6,757 nucleotides of DNA from CAZNPW01 sp964575185 (GCA_964575185.1 CAZNPW010000094.1:1-6757), one strand, 5' to 3'; positions 1 through 5,216 are shown, counted from the stretch's first letter. Numbers and translations: made by a program. Notes: generated by a model from the letters alone, not told the origin.

Positions 1-111
1 GGTCACCGTCAGCTCGGCGGGCGGATCCTCGCGGAACAGCACATCCCCCAGGACGATCCAGAGGATGACGGCCAGATGGCCTATGGCAGAGATGATCTGG
101 CCCGTGCGCAT
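1..111 (-). CDS. tolA: TolA, N-terminal fragment (cut by window edge)
   Basis: This is the first 37 codons of a gene running off the left edge. The protein begins MRTGQIISAIGHLAVILWIV, a short cytoplasmic tip followed by one hydrophobic helix (about residues 6-22), then an acidic, proline-containing stretch. TolA is the inner-membrane-anchored protein that spans the periplasm and links the TolQ-TolR motor to TolB and Pal. Only the anchor is visible here, so identity rests on the helix and on the position 16 bp after tolR, the usual place for tolA. The ATG is preceded by a weak purine stretch (ACGGGG). The central helical domain and the C-terminal domain lie outside the window. Confidence 0.8.
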   Translation of the reverse strand, partial: MRTGQIISAIGHLAVILWIVLGDVLFREDPPAELTVT

Positions 112-127
112 GTCCCCGTCAGACGCG

Positions 128-595
128 TCAGCCGCCGGAATCCATGGCGGGCCCGCCGTTGTCGGTGACCAGCCCGATGTTCGTGAACCCGGCCGACGAC
201 AGCGCGCCCATCACCTGCGCGACCTGCGCATAGGGCACCGCCCCGTCGGCGCGCAGGAAGATCTTGTCGCCCTGCCGCTCGGCCGCGATGGCGCGCAGCC
301 GCGTGACGAGTTCGGTCCCGGGCACCGGCGATTCCTGGATCATGACCTGGCCGTCGGCGGTCATGGTGACCGACAGCGGCTCCTCCTGCTCGACCGGCAG
401 CGCGGCGGCGGCGGTCTGCGGCAGGTTCACCGGCACGCCCACGGTCAGGAGCGGGGCCGCCACCATGAAGATGATGAGCAGCACCAGCATCACGTCGACG
501 AAGGGCGTGATGTTGATCTCGGACATCGCGGCGGACCTGCCCCGCCGCCGGCCCCGCCGCCCGCCCCCGTCCTTCTGGACGACCCCGGCCCCCAT
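128..595 (-). CDS. tolR: TolR, ExbD/TolR-family proton-channel component of Tol-Pal
   Basis: A 155-residue protein. After a short arginine-rich cytoplasmic tail (about residues 8-20, GGRRGRRRGR) comes the family signature INITPFVDVMLVLLIIFMVA (residues 28-47), with a single transmembrane helix at about 35-55. Asp34 matches the membrane aspartate essential for proton use in TolR/ExbD. The rest is the periplasmic domain, about residues 56-145, with the KIFLRADGAVPYAQV segment typical of ExbD/TolR. TolR works with TolQ to turn the proton-motive force into TolA movement. Its ATG shares one base with the tolQ stop (TGATG), and no good Shine-Dalgarno is visible, so translation is probably coupled to tolQ. 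Length and topology are normal. Confidence 0.95.
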   Translation of the reverse strand: MGAGVVQKDGGGRRGRRRGRSAAMSEINITPFVDVMLVLLIIFMVAAPLLTVGVPVNLPQTAAAALPVEQEEPLSVTMTADGQVMIQESPVPGTELVTRLRAIAAERQGDKIFLRADGAVPYAQVAQVMGALSSAGFTNIGLVTDNGGPAMDSGG

Positions 596-1293
596 CAGGC
601 CGCGTCCAGCTGGCGCGACAGGATCGTCGCGAACTCGTCGGCAAAGGCCTCGTAGCCGCCGACGATGCGGTCGCTGTCGCCGTTCAGCTTGTTGTAGAAC
701 ACCACCGCCGGGATGGCCGCGACCAGACCGATGCCGGTGGCGAGCAGCGCCTCGGCGATGCCGGGGGCGACCGTCGCGAGATCGGTGTTCTGCGCCGCCG
801 CGATCTGGGTGAAGGCGTGCATGATGCCGTAGACCGTGCCGAACAGCCCGATGAAGGGCGCCGTCGACCCCACCGTGGCCAGAAACCCGACCCCGCCGTT
901 CAGCCGCTCGGCCTCGCGCGCGATGGCCACGTCCATGGCCCGGTCGATCCGGCTCTGCGCCCCCGCGATCAGCCCGCCGTCCTTCTTGTGGCTGCGCCGC
1001 CATTCCAGCATCCCGGCCGCGAAGATCTTCTCGCTCGCCCCCTCCGGGGTCGGCCCGATCTTCTCGAACAGCTCGTCCAGCGGCTCGCCCGACCAGAAGG
1101 CGCGGTCGAAGATCTCGGCCTCACGCCGGGCGGCGCGGTAGGCGATGTATTTCTGGACGATGATGGCCCAGGACCAGAAGCTCATCGCGACCAGCCCGAT
1201 CATCACCAGCTTGACCGTGAGGGTCGCCTGCATGAACAGGCCCCAGACCGAGAAATCGAGGTTCTGCGCAGCAGCGAGTGCTTCGGTTTCCAT
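595..1293 (-). CDS. tolQ: TolQ, MotA/TolQ/ExbB proton-channel protein
   Basis: A 232-residue inner-membrane protein with three predicted helices: about residues 26-46, 134-160 (GFLATVGSTAPFIGLFGTVY) and 174-200. Helices 2 and 3 carry the MotA/TolQ/ExbB pattern, including the T-x-P-x-x-G-L-x-G-T-V run and the LLATGIGLVAAIPAV segment. A cytoplasmic region of about 90 residues separates helices 1 and 2. TolQ forms the channel that, with TolR, drives TolA during outer-membrane constriction. The ATG giving METEALAAAQ was chosen because it yields the usual family length. An in-frame GTG at 1338 would add 15 residues, but the nearby AAGGAG lies only one base from it. The gene follows ybgC by 97 bp and overlaps tolR by one base. 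Confidence 0.95.
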   Translation of the reverse strand: METEALAAAQNLDFSVWGLFMQATLTVKLVMIGLVAMSFWSWAIIVQKYIAYRAARREAEIFDRAFWSGEPLDELFEKIGPTPEGASEKIFAAGMLEWRRSHKKDGGLIAGAQSRIDRAMDVAIAREAERLNGGVGFLATVGSTAPFIGLFGTVYGIMHAFTQIAAAQNTDLATVAPGIAEALLATGIGLVAAIPAVVFYNKLNGDSDRIVGGYEAFADEFATILSRQLDAA

Positions 1294-1373
1294 GTGCCTG
1301 CTCGTTGTCCCGGCCGTCTGACGCAGCCCTTTGCACACTCCTTAGCCGGATTTGAAGCGGAATGCCAACACAA

Positions 1374-1389
1374 CCGCGTTTCTGCGCGG
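1374..1389 (-). other. Small hairpin just after ybgC
   Basis: A 5-bp perfect stem (CCGCG/CGCGG) with a 6-nt loop starts one base beyond the ybgC stop codon and is followed on the minus strand by TTGTGTTGG. It could be a weak terminator or a transcript-end processing structure separating ybgC from tolQ, but the U-tract is poor and the stem is short. The remainder of the 97-bp ybgC-tolQ spacer has no promoter I would defend. TTGGCA followed 18 bp later by TAAGGA is the best match and its -10 part is poor. Confidence 0.25.
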
Positions 1390-1390
1390 C

Positions 1391-1774
1391 CTACCGCAGG
1401 CCCCGCAGCACCGGCGGCAGCCGCTGCGGCCGCCCGTCGGCACCCATCGCCACCAGCGTCACCTGCGCCGCGAACAGCCGCACCCCGCCCCGCCCCACCT
1501 CCTGGCCGAGCCGCACGGTCGCGCCGGTGACAGCCAGCGGGGTGGTCGTCACCAGCAGGTCGTCGCCGAAGCGCGCGGGCCGCAGGTAGTCGGCCTCGAT
1601 GCGCCGCACCGCGAAGACCAGGCCGCGGTCGCGCAGCGCCCCCTGGTCGACGCCGAGCCCCGCGACCCATTCGGTCCGCGCCCTTTCGATGAAGCGCAGG
1701 TAATTGGCGTGATAGACGTGCCCGGCAAGGTCGGTGTCCTCGTAGTAGACGCGCAGGGCGAAGGCGTGCGTCAT
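1391..1774 (-). CDS. ybgC: YbgC-type acyl-CoA thioesterase (Tol-Pal associated)
   Basis: A 127-residue single-domain hotdog-fold thioesterase. Near the N terminus, VYYEDTDLAGHVYHANYLRF (residues 9-28) is the YbgC/4HBT active-site signature. By comparison with E. coli YbgC, Tyr11, Asp15 and His22 are the catalytic residues, with Asp15 central. It is followed by the conserved RARTEW helix segment. The family hydrolyses acyl-CoA thioesters and is thought to act in phospholipid metabolism near the Tol-Pal complex. Its place immediately before tolQ is the classic arrangement. It lies 96 bp after ruvB and has no strong Shine-Dalgarno; a 6-bp GC hairpin (1785-1799) sits 10 bases upstream of its ATG. 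Length is normal. Confidence 0.93.
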   Translation of the reverse strand: MTHAFALRVYYEDTDLAGHVYHANYLRFIERARTEWVAGLGVDQGALRDRGLVFAVRRIEADYLRPARFGDDLLVTTTPLAVTGATVRLGQEVGRGGVRLFAAQVTLVAMGADGRPQRLPPVLRGLR

Positions 1775-1870
1775 GCCGCGCGGCCGGGCCGCAGGCCCGC
1801 CCGGCAGCGGCTTCTTCCGGCCTTCCCGCAGATCCCCGCCGCGTCCGCCCGGGGGAACGGCGCCGCCGCG

Positions 1871-2887
1871 TCAGTCATCGAAGAGCGTGGCCTGCCCCTT
1901 CGGAGCGGGCAGCCCCAGATGCGCCCAGGCGCGGGCGGTCAGCATCCGGCCGCGCGGGGTGCGCTGGATCAGGCCCTGCTGCAACAGGAAGGGCTCGATC
2001 ACCTCCTCGATCGCGTCGCGTGCCTCGCTCAGCGCGGCGCACAGCGTCTCCACCCCCACCGGCCCGCCGCCGTAGTTCTCGGCGATCAGCGCCAGATACC
2101 GCCGGTCGGCCCCGTCGAGCCCGGCCCGGTCCACCCCCAGCCGCGTCAGCGCCCGGTCGGCGAGCGCGCGGGTGACGCGCCCCCCCTCCTCGACCAGCGC
2201 GAAATCCACCACCCGCCGCAGCAGCCGCCCGGCGATCCGCGGCGTCCCCCGGGCGCGCCGCGCGACCTCGCGGCACCCGGCCTCGTCGGCCTGCACGCCC
2301 ATCAGCCGCGCCTGGCGGCTGACGATCTGGTAAAGCTCGTCCTCGGTGTAGAACATCAGCCGCGTCGGGATGCCGAAGCGGTCGCGCAGCGGCGTGGTCA
2401 ACAGGCCGAGCCGCGTCGTCGCGCCCACCAGCGTGAAGGGCTGCAGGTCGATCCGCACCGTCCGCGCCGCCGGCCCCTCGCCGATCACGAGGTCGAGCGC
2501 GAAGTCCTCGAGCGCGGGATACAGCACCTCCTCCACCACCGGCGACAGGCGATGGATCTCGTCGATGAACAGCACGTCGCGCGGCTCGAGGTTGGTCAGG
2601 ATCGCCGCCAGGTCGCCGGGCCGCGCCAGCACCGGGCCGGAGGTCATGCGGAACCCCACGCCGAGCTCGCGCGCCATGATCTGCGCGAGCGTGGTCTTGC
2701 CGAGGCCGGGCGGGCCGTAGAACAGCGTATGGTCCATCGCCGCCGCCCGCATCCGCGCGCTTTCGATGAAGACCTTCAGGTTCGCCCGCGCCTCGGCCTG
2801 GCCGATGAACTCGGACAGCAGCTGCGGCCGCAGCGCGCGGTCGTCCTCGGGCAGGGGGTCGGGGCGCAGGAGGGGGTCCGGACTCAT
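1871..2887 (-). CDS. ruvB: RuvB, Holliday-junction branch-migration ATPase
   Basis: A 338-residue AAA+ motor that pumps DNA through the RuvA-bound Holliday junction. Visible motifs, in order: Walker A GPPGLGKTT (residues 58-66), Walker B LFIDEIH (106-112), sensor 1 GATT (155-158), the arginine-rich PLRDRFG (166-172), sensor 2 GTPRIAGRLLRR (214-225), then the C-terminal winged-helix domain with NYGGGPVGVETL (271-282) and the LIQRTPRGR tail motif (307-315). In the sensor-2 region Gly220 replaces the Asn seen in E. coli RuvB. The ATG at 2887 was preferred over an in-frame TTG at 2911 because AAAGAGGGG lies five bases before it and the length matches the family. That ribosome-binding sequence is the end of a dispersed repeat. 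The gene is 106 bp downstream of ruvA. Confidence 0.97.
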   Translation of the reverse strand: MSPDPLLRPDPLPEDDRALRPQLLSEFIGQAEARANLKVFIESARMRAAAMDHTLFYGPPGLGKTTLAQIMARELGVGFRMTSGPVLARPGDLAAILTNLEPRDVLFIDEIHRLSPVVEEVLYPALEDFALDLVIGEGPAARTVRIDLQPFTLVGATTRLGLLTTPLRDRFGIPTRLMFYTEDELYQIVSRQARLMGVQADEAGCREVARRARGTPRIAGRLLRRVVDFALVEEGGRVTRALADRALTRLGVDRAGLDGADRRYLALIAENYGGGPVGVETLCAALSEARDAIEEVIEPFLLQQGLIQRTPRGRMLTARAWAHLGLPAPKGQATLFDD

Positions 2888-2889
2888 CC

Positions 2890-2960
2890 CCGCCCCTCTT
2901 TCCGGCCACAAATACTCCCGGGGGGTGCCGCGCAGCGGCGGGGGGGCAGGCAGCCCCCCC
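2890..2960 (-). repeat. Dispersed hairpin element, copy A (ruvA-ruvB spacer)
   Basis: Read on the minus strand, the element has an 8-bp hairpin (arms 2953-2960 and 2940-2947, G-run against C-run, loop TGCCT), then a 5-bp hairpin (2927-2939, GCCGC/GCGGC, loop TGC), then a 39-nt box (2890-2928). The box contains CACCCCCCGGGAGTATTTG followed by GCCGGAAAGAGGGGCGG. It matches the box of copy B on the other strand except for a one-base indel on each side. The purine-rich end of this copy lies directly in front of the ruvB ATG and serves as its Shine-Dalgarno. I recall similar GGAGTATTT-containing intergenic sequences from Rhodobacteraceae genomes, but that is memory and was not searched. Confidence 0.75.
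2893..2901 (-). promoter_or_regulatory. ruvB ribosome-binding site inside repeat copy A
   Basis: AAAGAGGGG ends five bases before the ATG at 2887 and is the best Shine-Dalgarno for that start. It decides the ruvB start against the in-frame TTG at 2911, which would lie upstream of it. It belongs to the conserved part of the repeat, since the same AAAGAGGGGCGG occurs in copy B. Confidence 0.65.
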
Positions 2961-2993
2961 TCGGCGGTCCCGCATGAGCCGTGCGGTCCATCG

Positions 2994-3647
2994 TCACCCC
3001 TTCGGGGCCAGCCGCCGCAGCGACAGGCGGATCAGGGTCGCGGTATCCGCATCCGGCGTCCCGGCGGCGACCGTCGCCACGGCCTGCGCCGCGTCCGCCG
3101 GGGCGTAGCCCAGGTTCTGCAGCGCCGACAGCGCCTCGGCGGTGGCGACCGGCGCGGGCGGCGACGCGCGGCGGGGGGCGGATGCGGCTGCCTCCGGCTC
3201 CGCCGGCGTCTCCGCGCCCGCGCTGCGGTCCTGCGCCCCCATCATCGCCGGGGCCCTGGACTTCAGTTCCAGGATCACCCGCTGGGCGAGCTTCGGCCCC
3301 ACGCCCTGCGCCGCCTGCACGCTGCGCGCGTCGCCCATCGCGATGGCGCGGGCCACGCCCTCGGCCCCCAGCGCCGACAGGATCGCCATGCTCGCCTTCG
3401 CGCCCACCCCCTGCACGGTCATCAAGAGCCGGTGCCACTCCTTTTCCAGAAGCGTCGGGAAGCCGAAAAGCTGCAGCAGGTCCTCGCGCACCAGAAGGTC
3501 GGTATACAGCGCCACCGCCGCCCCCGGCCCCGGCAGCCCGGCGAGCGTGCGGTCGCTGACGTGGACCAGATACCCCACGCCCGCCACGTCGATCAGCACG
3601 TGGTCGGCCCCGCGGTAATCGAGCCGCCCGGCGATGCGGCCGATCAC
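2994..3647 (-). CDS. ruvA: RuvA, Holliday-junction-binding subunit
   Basis: A 217-residue protein starting at GTG and beginning MIGRIAGRLDYRG, the canonical RuvA N terminus. Residues 1-62 form the OB-fold domain. Two helix-hairpin-helix motifs follow: LLMTVQGVGAKASMAIL (about 74-90) and VQAAQGVGPKLAQRVIL (about 110-126). A low-complexity Ala/Pro/Glu linker (about 135-168) leads to domain III (about 170-212, EALSALQNLGYAPADA), which contacts RuvB. RuvA binds the four-way junction as a tetramer and recruits RuvB. The GTG overlaps the ruvC stop (GTGA, 4 bp) and has GAAGG seven bases upstream, so translation is probably coupled. The same frame stays open upstream through ruvC, but that part has no RuvA similarity. 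Confidence 0.96.
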   Translation of the reverse strand: MIGRIAGRLDYRGADHVLIDVAGVGYLVHVSDRTLAGLPGPGAAVALYTDLLVREDLLQLFGFPTLLEKEWHRLLMTVQGVGAKASMAILSALGAEGVARAIAMGDARSVQAAQGVGPKLAQRVILELKSRAPAMMGAQDRSAGAETPAEPEAAASAPRRASPPAPVATAEALSALQNLGYAPADAAQAVATVAAGTPDADTATLIRLSLRRLAPKG

Positions 3648-4156
3648 GACGCGGCCTTCAGCGCGGCCGACAGCCGACCCGCCGACTGCAGGTGATGCGC
3701 ATGGCAGATCGCGACGGCGAGCGCATCCGCCGCGTCCGGCCCGGCGAGCACCACCCCGGGCAGGTGCAGCCGCACCATGTGGTCGACCTGCACCTTGGCC
3801 GCGTGCCCCACGCCCACGACGCATTTCTTCACCGCGTTCGGCGCATATTCCCCGACCGCCAGCCCCGCCTGCGCCGGCACCAGAAGCGCGATGCCCCGCG
3901 CCTGCCCGAGCTTCAGCGTCGCCACCGCGTCCTTGTTCACGAAGGTATGCTCCACCGCCGCCGCCTGCGGCGCATGCCGCGCGAAAACCGCGGAAAGCTG
4001 TTCGTGCAGCGACCGCAGCCGCGCGGGCAGGTCCGCATCGCCGTCGGTATGGCAGATGCCGTTCGCGACGTGGACGATCCGCGCCCCCGCCACGTCGATC
4101 ACCCCCCAGCCGAGGTTGCGGAGCCCAGGGTCGATCCCGATGACGCGCCCGATCAC
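3644..4156 (-). CDS. ruvC: RuvC, Holliday-junction resolvase
   Basis: A 170-residue endonuclease of the RNase H/integrase fold that cuts Holliday junctions as a dimer. The four acidic active-site residues are visible: Asp9 in VIGIDPGLRN, Glu69 in AVEHTFVN, and Asp141 and Asp144 in GPDAADALAVA, matching Asp7, Glu66, Asp138 and Asp141 of E. coli. The GTG at 4156 was chosen because it gives MIGRVIGIDPG, close to the usual N terminus, and has GGGCAGG eight bases upstream. An in-frame ATG at 4183 would add nine residues (179 in total), but it lacks a Shine-Dalgarno and lies within a symmetrical regulatory-looking sequence. It is the first gene of ruvCAB and overlaps ruvA by 4 bp. Confidence 0.94.
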   Translation of the reverse strand: MIGRVIGIDPGLRNLGWGVIDVAGARIVHVANGICHTDGDADLPARLRSLHEQLSAVFARHAPQAAAVEHTFVNKDAVATLKLGQARGIALLVPAQAGLAVGEYAPNAVKKCVVGVGHAAKVQVDHMVRLHLPGVVLAGPDAADALAVAICHAHHLQSAGRLSAALKAAS

Positions 4157-4170
4157 AATGCTGGCCTGCC

Positions 4171-4212
4171 CATGTTCCCGCATGGCTAGCACGAAAGGGG
4201 AACATGCGCCAA
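4171..4212 (-). promoter_or_regulatory. Candidate ruvC promoter with LexA-like site and inverted repeat
   Basis: On the minus strand TTGGCG (4212-4207) could be a -35 element, with a poor -10 about 17-18 bp later (CTAGCC or TAGCCA). Between them lies GTTC-N7-GTGC (4203-4189), one mismatch from the GTTC-N7-GTTC direct repeat recognised by LexA in Rhodobacter sphaeroides. The same region holds a perfect 9-bp inverted repeat, CATGTTCCC (4171-4179) and GGGAACATG (4198-4206), with an 18-bp spacer. ruvCAB is a known SOS operon in many bacteria, so an operator here is plausible. The second half-site is imperfect and the -10 is weak, so this remains a candidate. Confidence 0.4.
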
Positions 4213-4221
4213 GTCCCTCCG

Positions 4222-4303
4222 CGCCGCTCGCGCGGCGAAGTCGGCGGGGGGTTTCACACCCCCCGCACCCCCCGTGGAGTATTTGAGCCGGAAAGAGGGG
4301 CGG
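4222..4303 (+). repeat. Dispersed hairpin element, copy B (ruvC upstream region)
   Basis: On the plus strand a 6-bp hairpin (CGCCGC/GCGGCG, 4222-4237, loop TCGC) is followed by an 8-bp hairpin (4244-4251 with 4259-4266, GCGGGGGG/CCCCCCGC, loop TTTCACA), then the 39-nt box (4265-4303), GCACCCCCCGTGGAGTATTTG continuing to GCCGGAAAGAGGGGCGG. The box is near-identical to copy A on the opposite strand, and both copies pair a G-run/C-run hairpin with a GCCGC-type hairpin. Unlike copy A, the AAAGAGGGG end is not followed by a start codon of a credible gene. The element lies between the divergent ruvC and DUF1127 genes. Confidence 0.7.
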
Positions 4304-4476
4304 AAGAGCGCGCGGCGGGCCGACGCGCTGTTCCGTCGGGACCCCCGCGGCGGCGGATGCCGATCGCGACCATCCGGCGCGCATCGAGGTGCGCCGCTGG
4401 TGCAGGCCGTGCGATCATGTCGGAAATGTGGCAGCAGCCATGCACCCGGCGCAACCCGGCCTTGCCGGAACCCCCG

Positions 4477-4505
4477 TTGCCGTTCGCGCAGCGCCCGACT
4501 ATCTG
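4477..4505 (+). promoter_or_regulatory. Candidate sigma-70-type promoter for the DUF1127 gene
   Basis: TTGCCG (4477-4482, four of six matches to TTGACA) and TATCTG (4500-4505, three of six matches to TATAAT) are separated by exactly 17 bp. Transcription would begin near 4512 and give a leader of about 48 nt that includes the 4516-4529 hairpin. This is a match by eye only; no other promoter-like pair in the region looked better. Confidence 0.4.
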
Positions 4506-4546
4506 GCAGGGCACAGGGGCGGTTGCCCCCGGAATGAGCCGTTTTG

Positions 4547-4552
4547 AAAGGA
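4547..4552 (+). promoter_or_regulatory. DUF1127 gene ribosome-binding site
   Basis: AAAGGA ends seven bases before the ATG at 4560. The fit is good and fixes the start of the mini-protein, which has no competing in-frame start that retains the domain. Confidence 0.7.
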
Positions 4553-4559
4553 ACCCGCC

Positions 4560-4778
4560 ATGGCCGCCACGACGACGAACGTTCGCCCCGCGCCCCTTGG
4601 CGCGATCACGACCTATCGCTTCATCCAGACCGTCAGCGACGGCTTTTCCGCCGTCGCCGCCTGGAATGACGCCCGCATCACCCGCAATGCGCTGGCCAAG
4701 CTGTCCGATCACGAGCTGGACGACATCGGCCTGTGCCGCGGTGACATCGAGACGATCGGGGCCCTGCCTCGCCGTTGA
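4560..4778 (+). CDS. DUF1127 mini-protein
   Basis: A 72-residue protein with a variable N-terminal half and a C-terminal DUF1127 domain: a tryptophan/arginine segment (W35-NDARITRNAL) followed by KLSDHELDDIGLCRGDIE (about residues 47-64). Proteins of this type occur in alpha- and gammaproteobacteria. Some alphaproteobacterial members have been linked to RNA binding, stress and small-RNA loci (for example CcaF1 of Rhodobacter) or to phosphate and carbon metabolism, but the role of this one is unknown. It is the only plus-strand gene in the window and is monocistronic, with its own plausible promoter, good ribosome-binding site and strong terminator. I saw no CCUCC-type small-RNA motif downstream. 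The family assignment is secure; the function is not. Confidence 0.9.
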   Translation: MAATTTNVRPAPLGAITTYRFIQTVSDGFSAVAAWNDARITRNALAKLSDHELDDIGLCRGDIETIGALPRR

Positions 4779-4799
4779 GTCGGGTCCGCGCTGGAAGGC

Positions 4800-4816
4800 G
4801 CGTCATGACATGACGC
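4800..4816. repeat. 17-bp near-perfect palindrome after the DUF1127 gene
   Basis: GCGTCATG-A-CATGACGC is an 8-bp inverted repeat around a single central base. It sits between the DUF1127 stop and the terminator hairpin. With a one-base centre it cannot make a normal hairpin of full length, so it looks more like a protein-binding dyad than a terminator part, though no regulator is recognised. Confidence 0.5.
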
Positions 4817-4817
4817 A

Positions 4818-4848
4818 GGGCCGCCCGGGGCAACCCGGCGGCCCTTTT
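4818..4848 (+). terminator. Intrinsic terminator of the DUF1127 gene
   Basis: GGGCCGCC pairs with GGCGGCCC (8 bp); after one bulged C the stem continues with three more G-C pairs closing a GCAA loop, and TTTT follows directly. It lies 39 bases beyond the stop codon. On the minus strand the hairpin also forms but has no U-tract after it, so it probably terminates only the plus-strand transcript, although it lies between convergent genes. Confidence 0.88.
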
Positions 4849-4862
4849 CATGTCCGGTGCTG

Positions 4863-5216
4863 TCACATGCCGGGGCCGAAGGTCTCGGTCAGCTTGCCCG
4901 ACAGCCAGACCGTCGCCGGATCGGCAACCATGAGATACGCCCCGATGCGGTCGAACCCCTGGCTTGCCATCAGCGCGTCCACGCGGGCCTGGTAGACCTC
5001 GGCCCCGATGCTGTAATGGATCGCGGCCTTCAGGCCGACCGCGCAAAGCGCGACGGTGAGGAGCGGCATCACGAACCGGAGCGGCGACCTTCGCGGCGAC
5101 CGGCTGTAGAAGGACCGCCCGAGCGTTCCGACCGATTCGAACCTGTATCCCCTGGCATGGTCGCGGTTGATCTTCGCCACCCGGCCGTAGAAATCGACAA
5201 GATTGGGGTCCGTCAT
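4863..5216 (-). CDS. Small single-helix membrane protein, unknown function
   Basis: A 117-residue protein beginning MTDPNLVDFYGRVAKINRDH. The first 45 residues are polar and basic with an aromatic/glycine segment (GYRFESVGTLGRSFYSR). One hydrophobic helix follows at about 46-66, then a 50-residue tail containing GAEVYQARVDALMASQG. By the positive-inside rule the N terminus is cytoplasmic and the tail periplasmic. The ATG at 5216 was chosen over the one at 5222 because GAGG stands seven bases before it but only one base before the other. I recognise the general look of a conserved Rhodobacterales hypothetical protein but can assign no function. It follows prmA by 98 bp on the same strand and converges on the DUF1127 gene. 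Confidence 0.82.
   Translation of the reverse strand: MTDPNLVDFYGRVAKINRDHARGYRFESVGTLGRSFYSRSPRRSPLRFVMPLLTVALCAVGLKAAIHYSIGAEVYQARVDALMASQGFDRIGAYLMVADPATVWLSGKLTETFGPGM

Larger units (their letters stand above)
4304..4559. other. Intergenic region upstream of the DUF1127 gene
   Basis: This stretch lies between the repeat element and the DUF1127 start. I see no credible gene in it: the open frames are arginine- and proline-rich products of high GC content. It contains a plausible promoter (4477-4505), a 5-bp hairpin in the presumed leader (GGGGC/GCCCC, 4516-4529, loop GGTT) and the ribosome-binding site. The part from about 4304 to 4470 shows nothing recognisable; a small RNA there cannot be excluded. 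Confidence 0.5.

Noticed and set aside
128..1003. A longer minus-strand frame that would extend TolR upstream by 136 residues
   Set aside because: The extension lies inside tolQ in another frame and is low-complexity Arg/Gly. The TolR start overlapping the tolQ stop gives the normal protein.
1336..1338. GTG at 1338 as an alternative tolQ start behind AAGGAG
   Set aside because: The AAGGAG is only one base from the GTG, too close to act. The added 15 residues are outside the TolQ family alignment, whereas the ATG at 1293 gives the normal length.
1352..2977. A 541-codon open frame on the plus strand opposite ybgC and ruvB
   Set aside because: It is antisense to two clearly recognised genes. 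Its translation is rich in Arg, Pro, Gln and His with no domain, as expected from the third-position GC bias of the real genes.
2994..4205. A 403-codon frame that would make a RuvA with a long N-terminal extension
   Set aside because: The extra part is the out-of-frame shadow of ruvC. RuvA homology begins exactly at the GTG at 3647, which has its own ribosome-binding site.
4204..4995. A 263-codon plus-strand frame and other frames in and around 4254-4712
   Set aside because: They cover non-coding DNA and overlap the DUF1127 gene out of frame; composition is Arg/Pro-rich, there are no recognisable motifs, and ribosome-binding sites are lacking.
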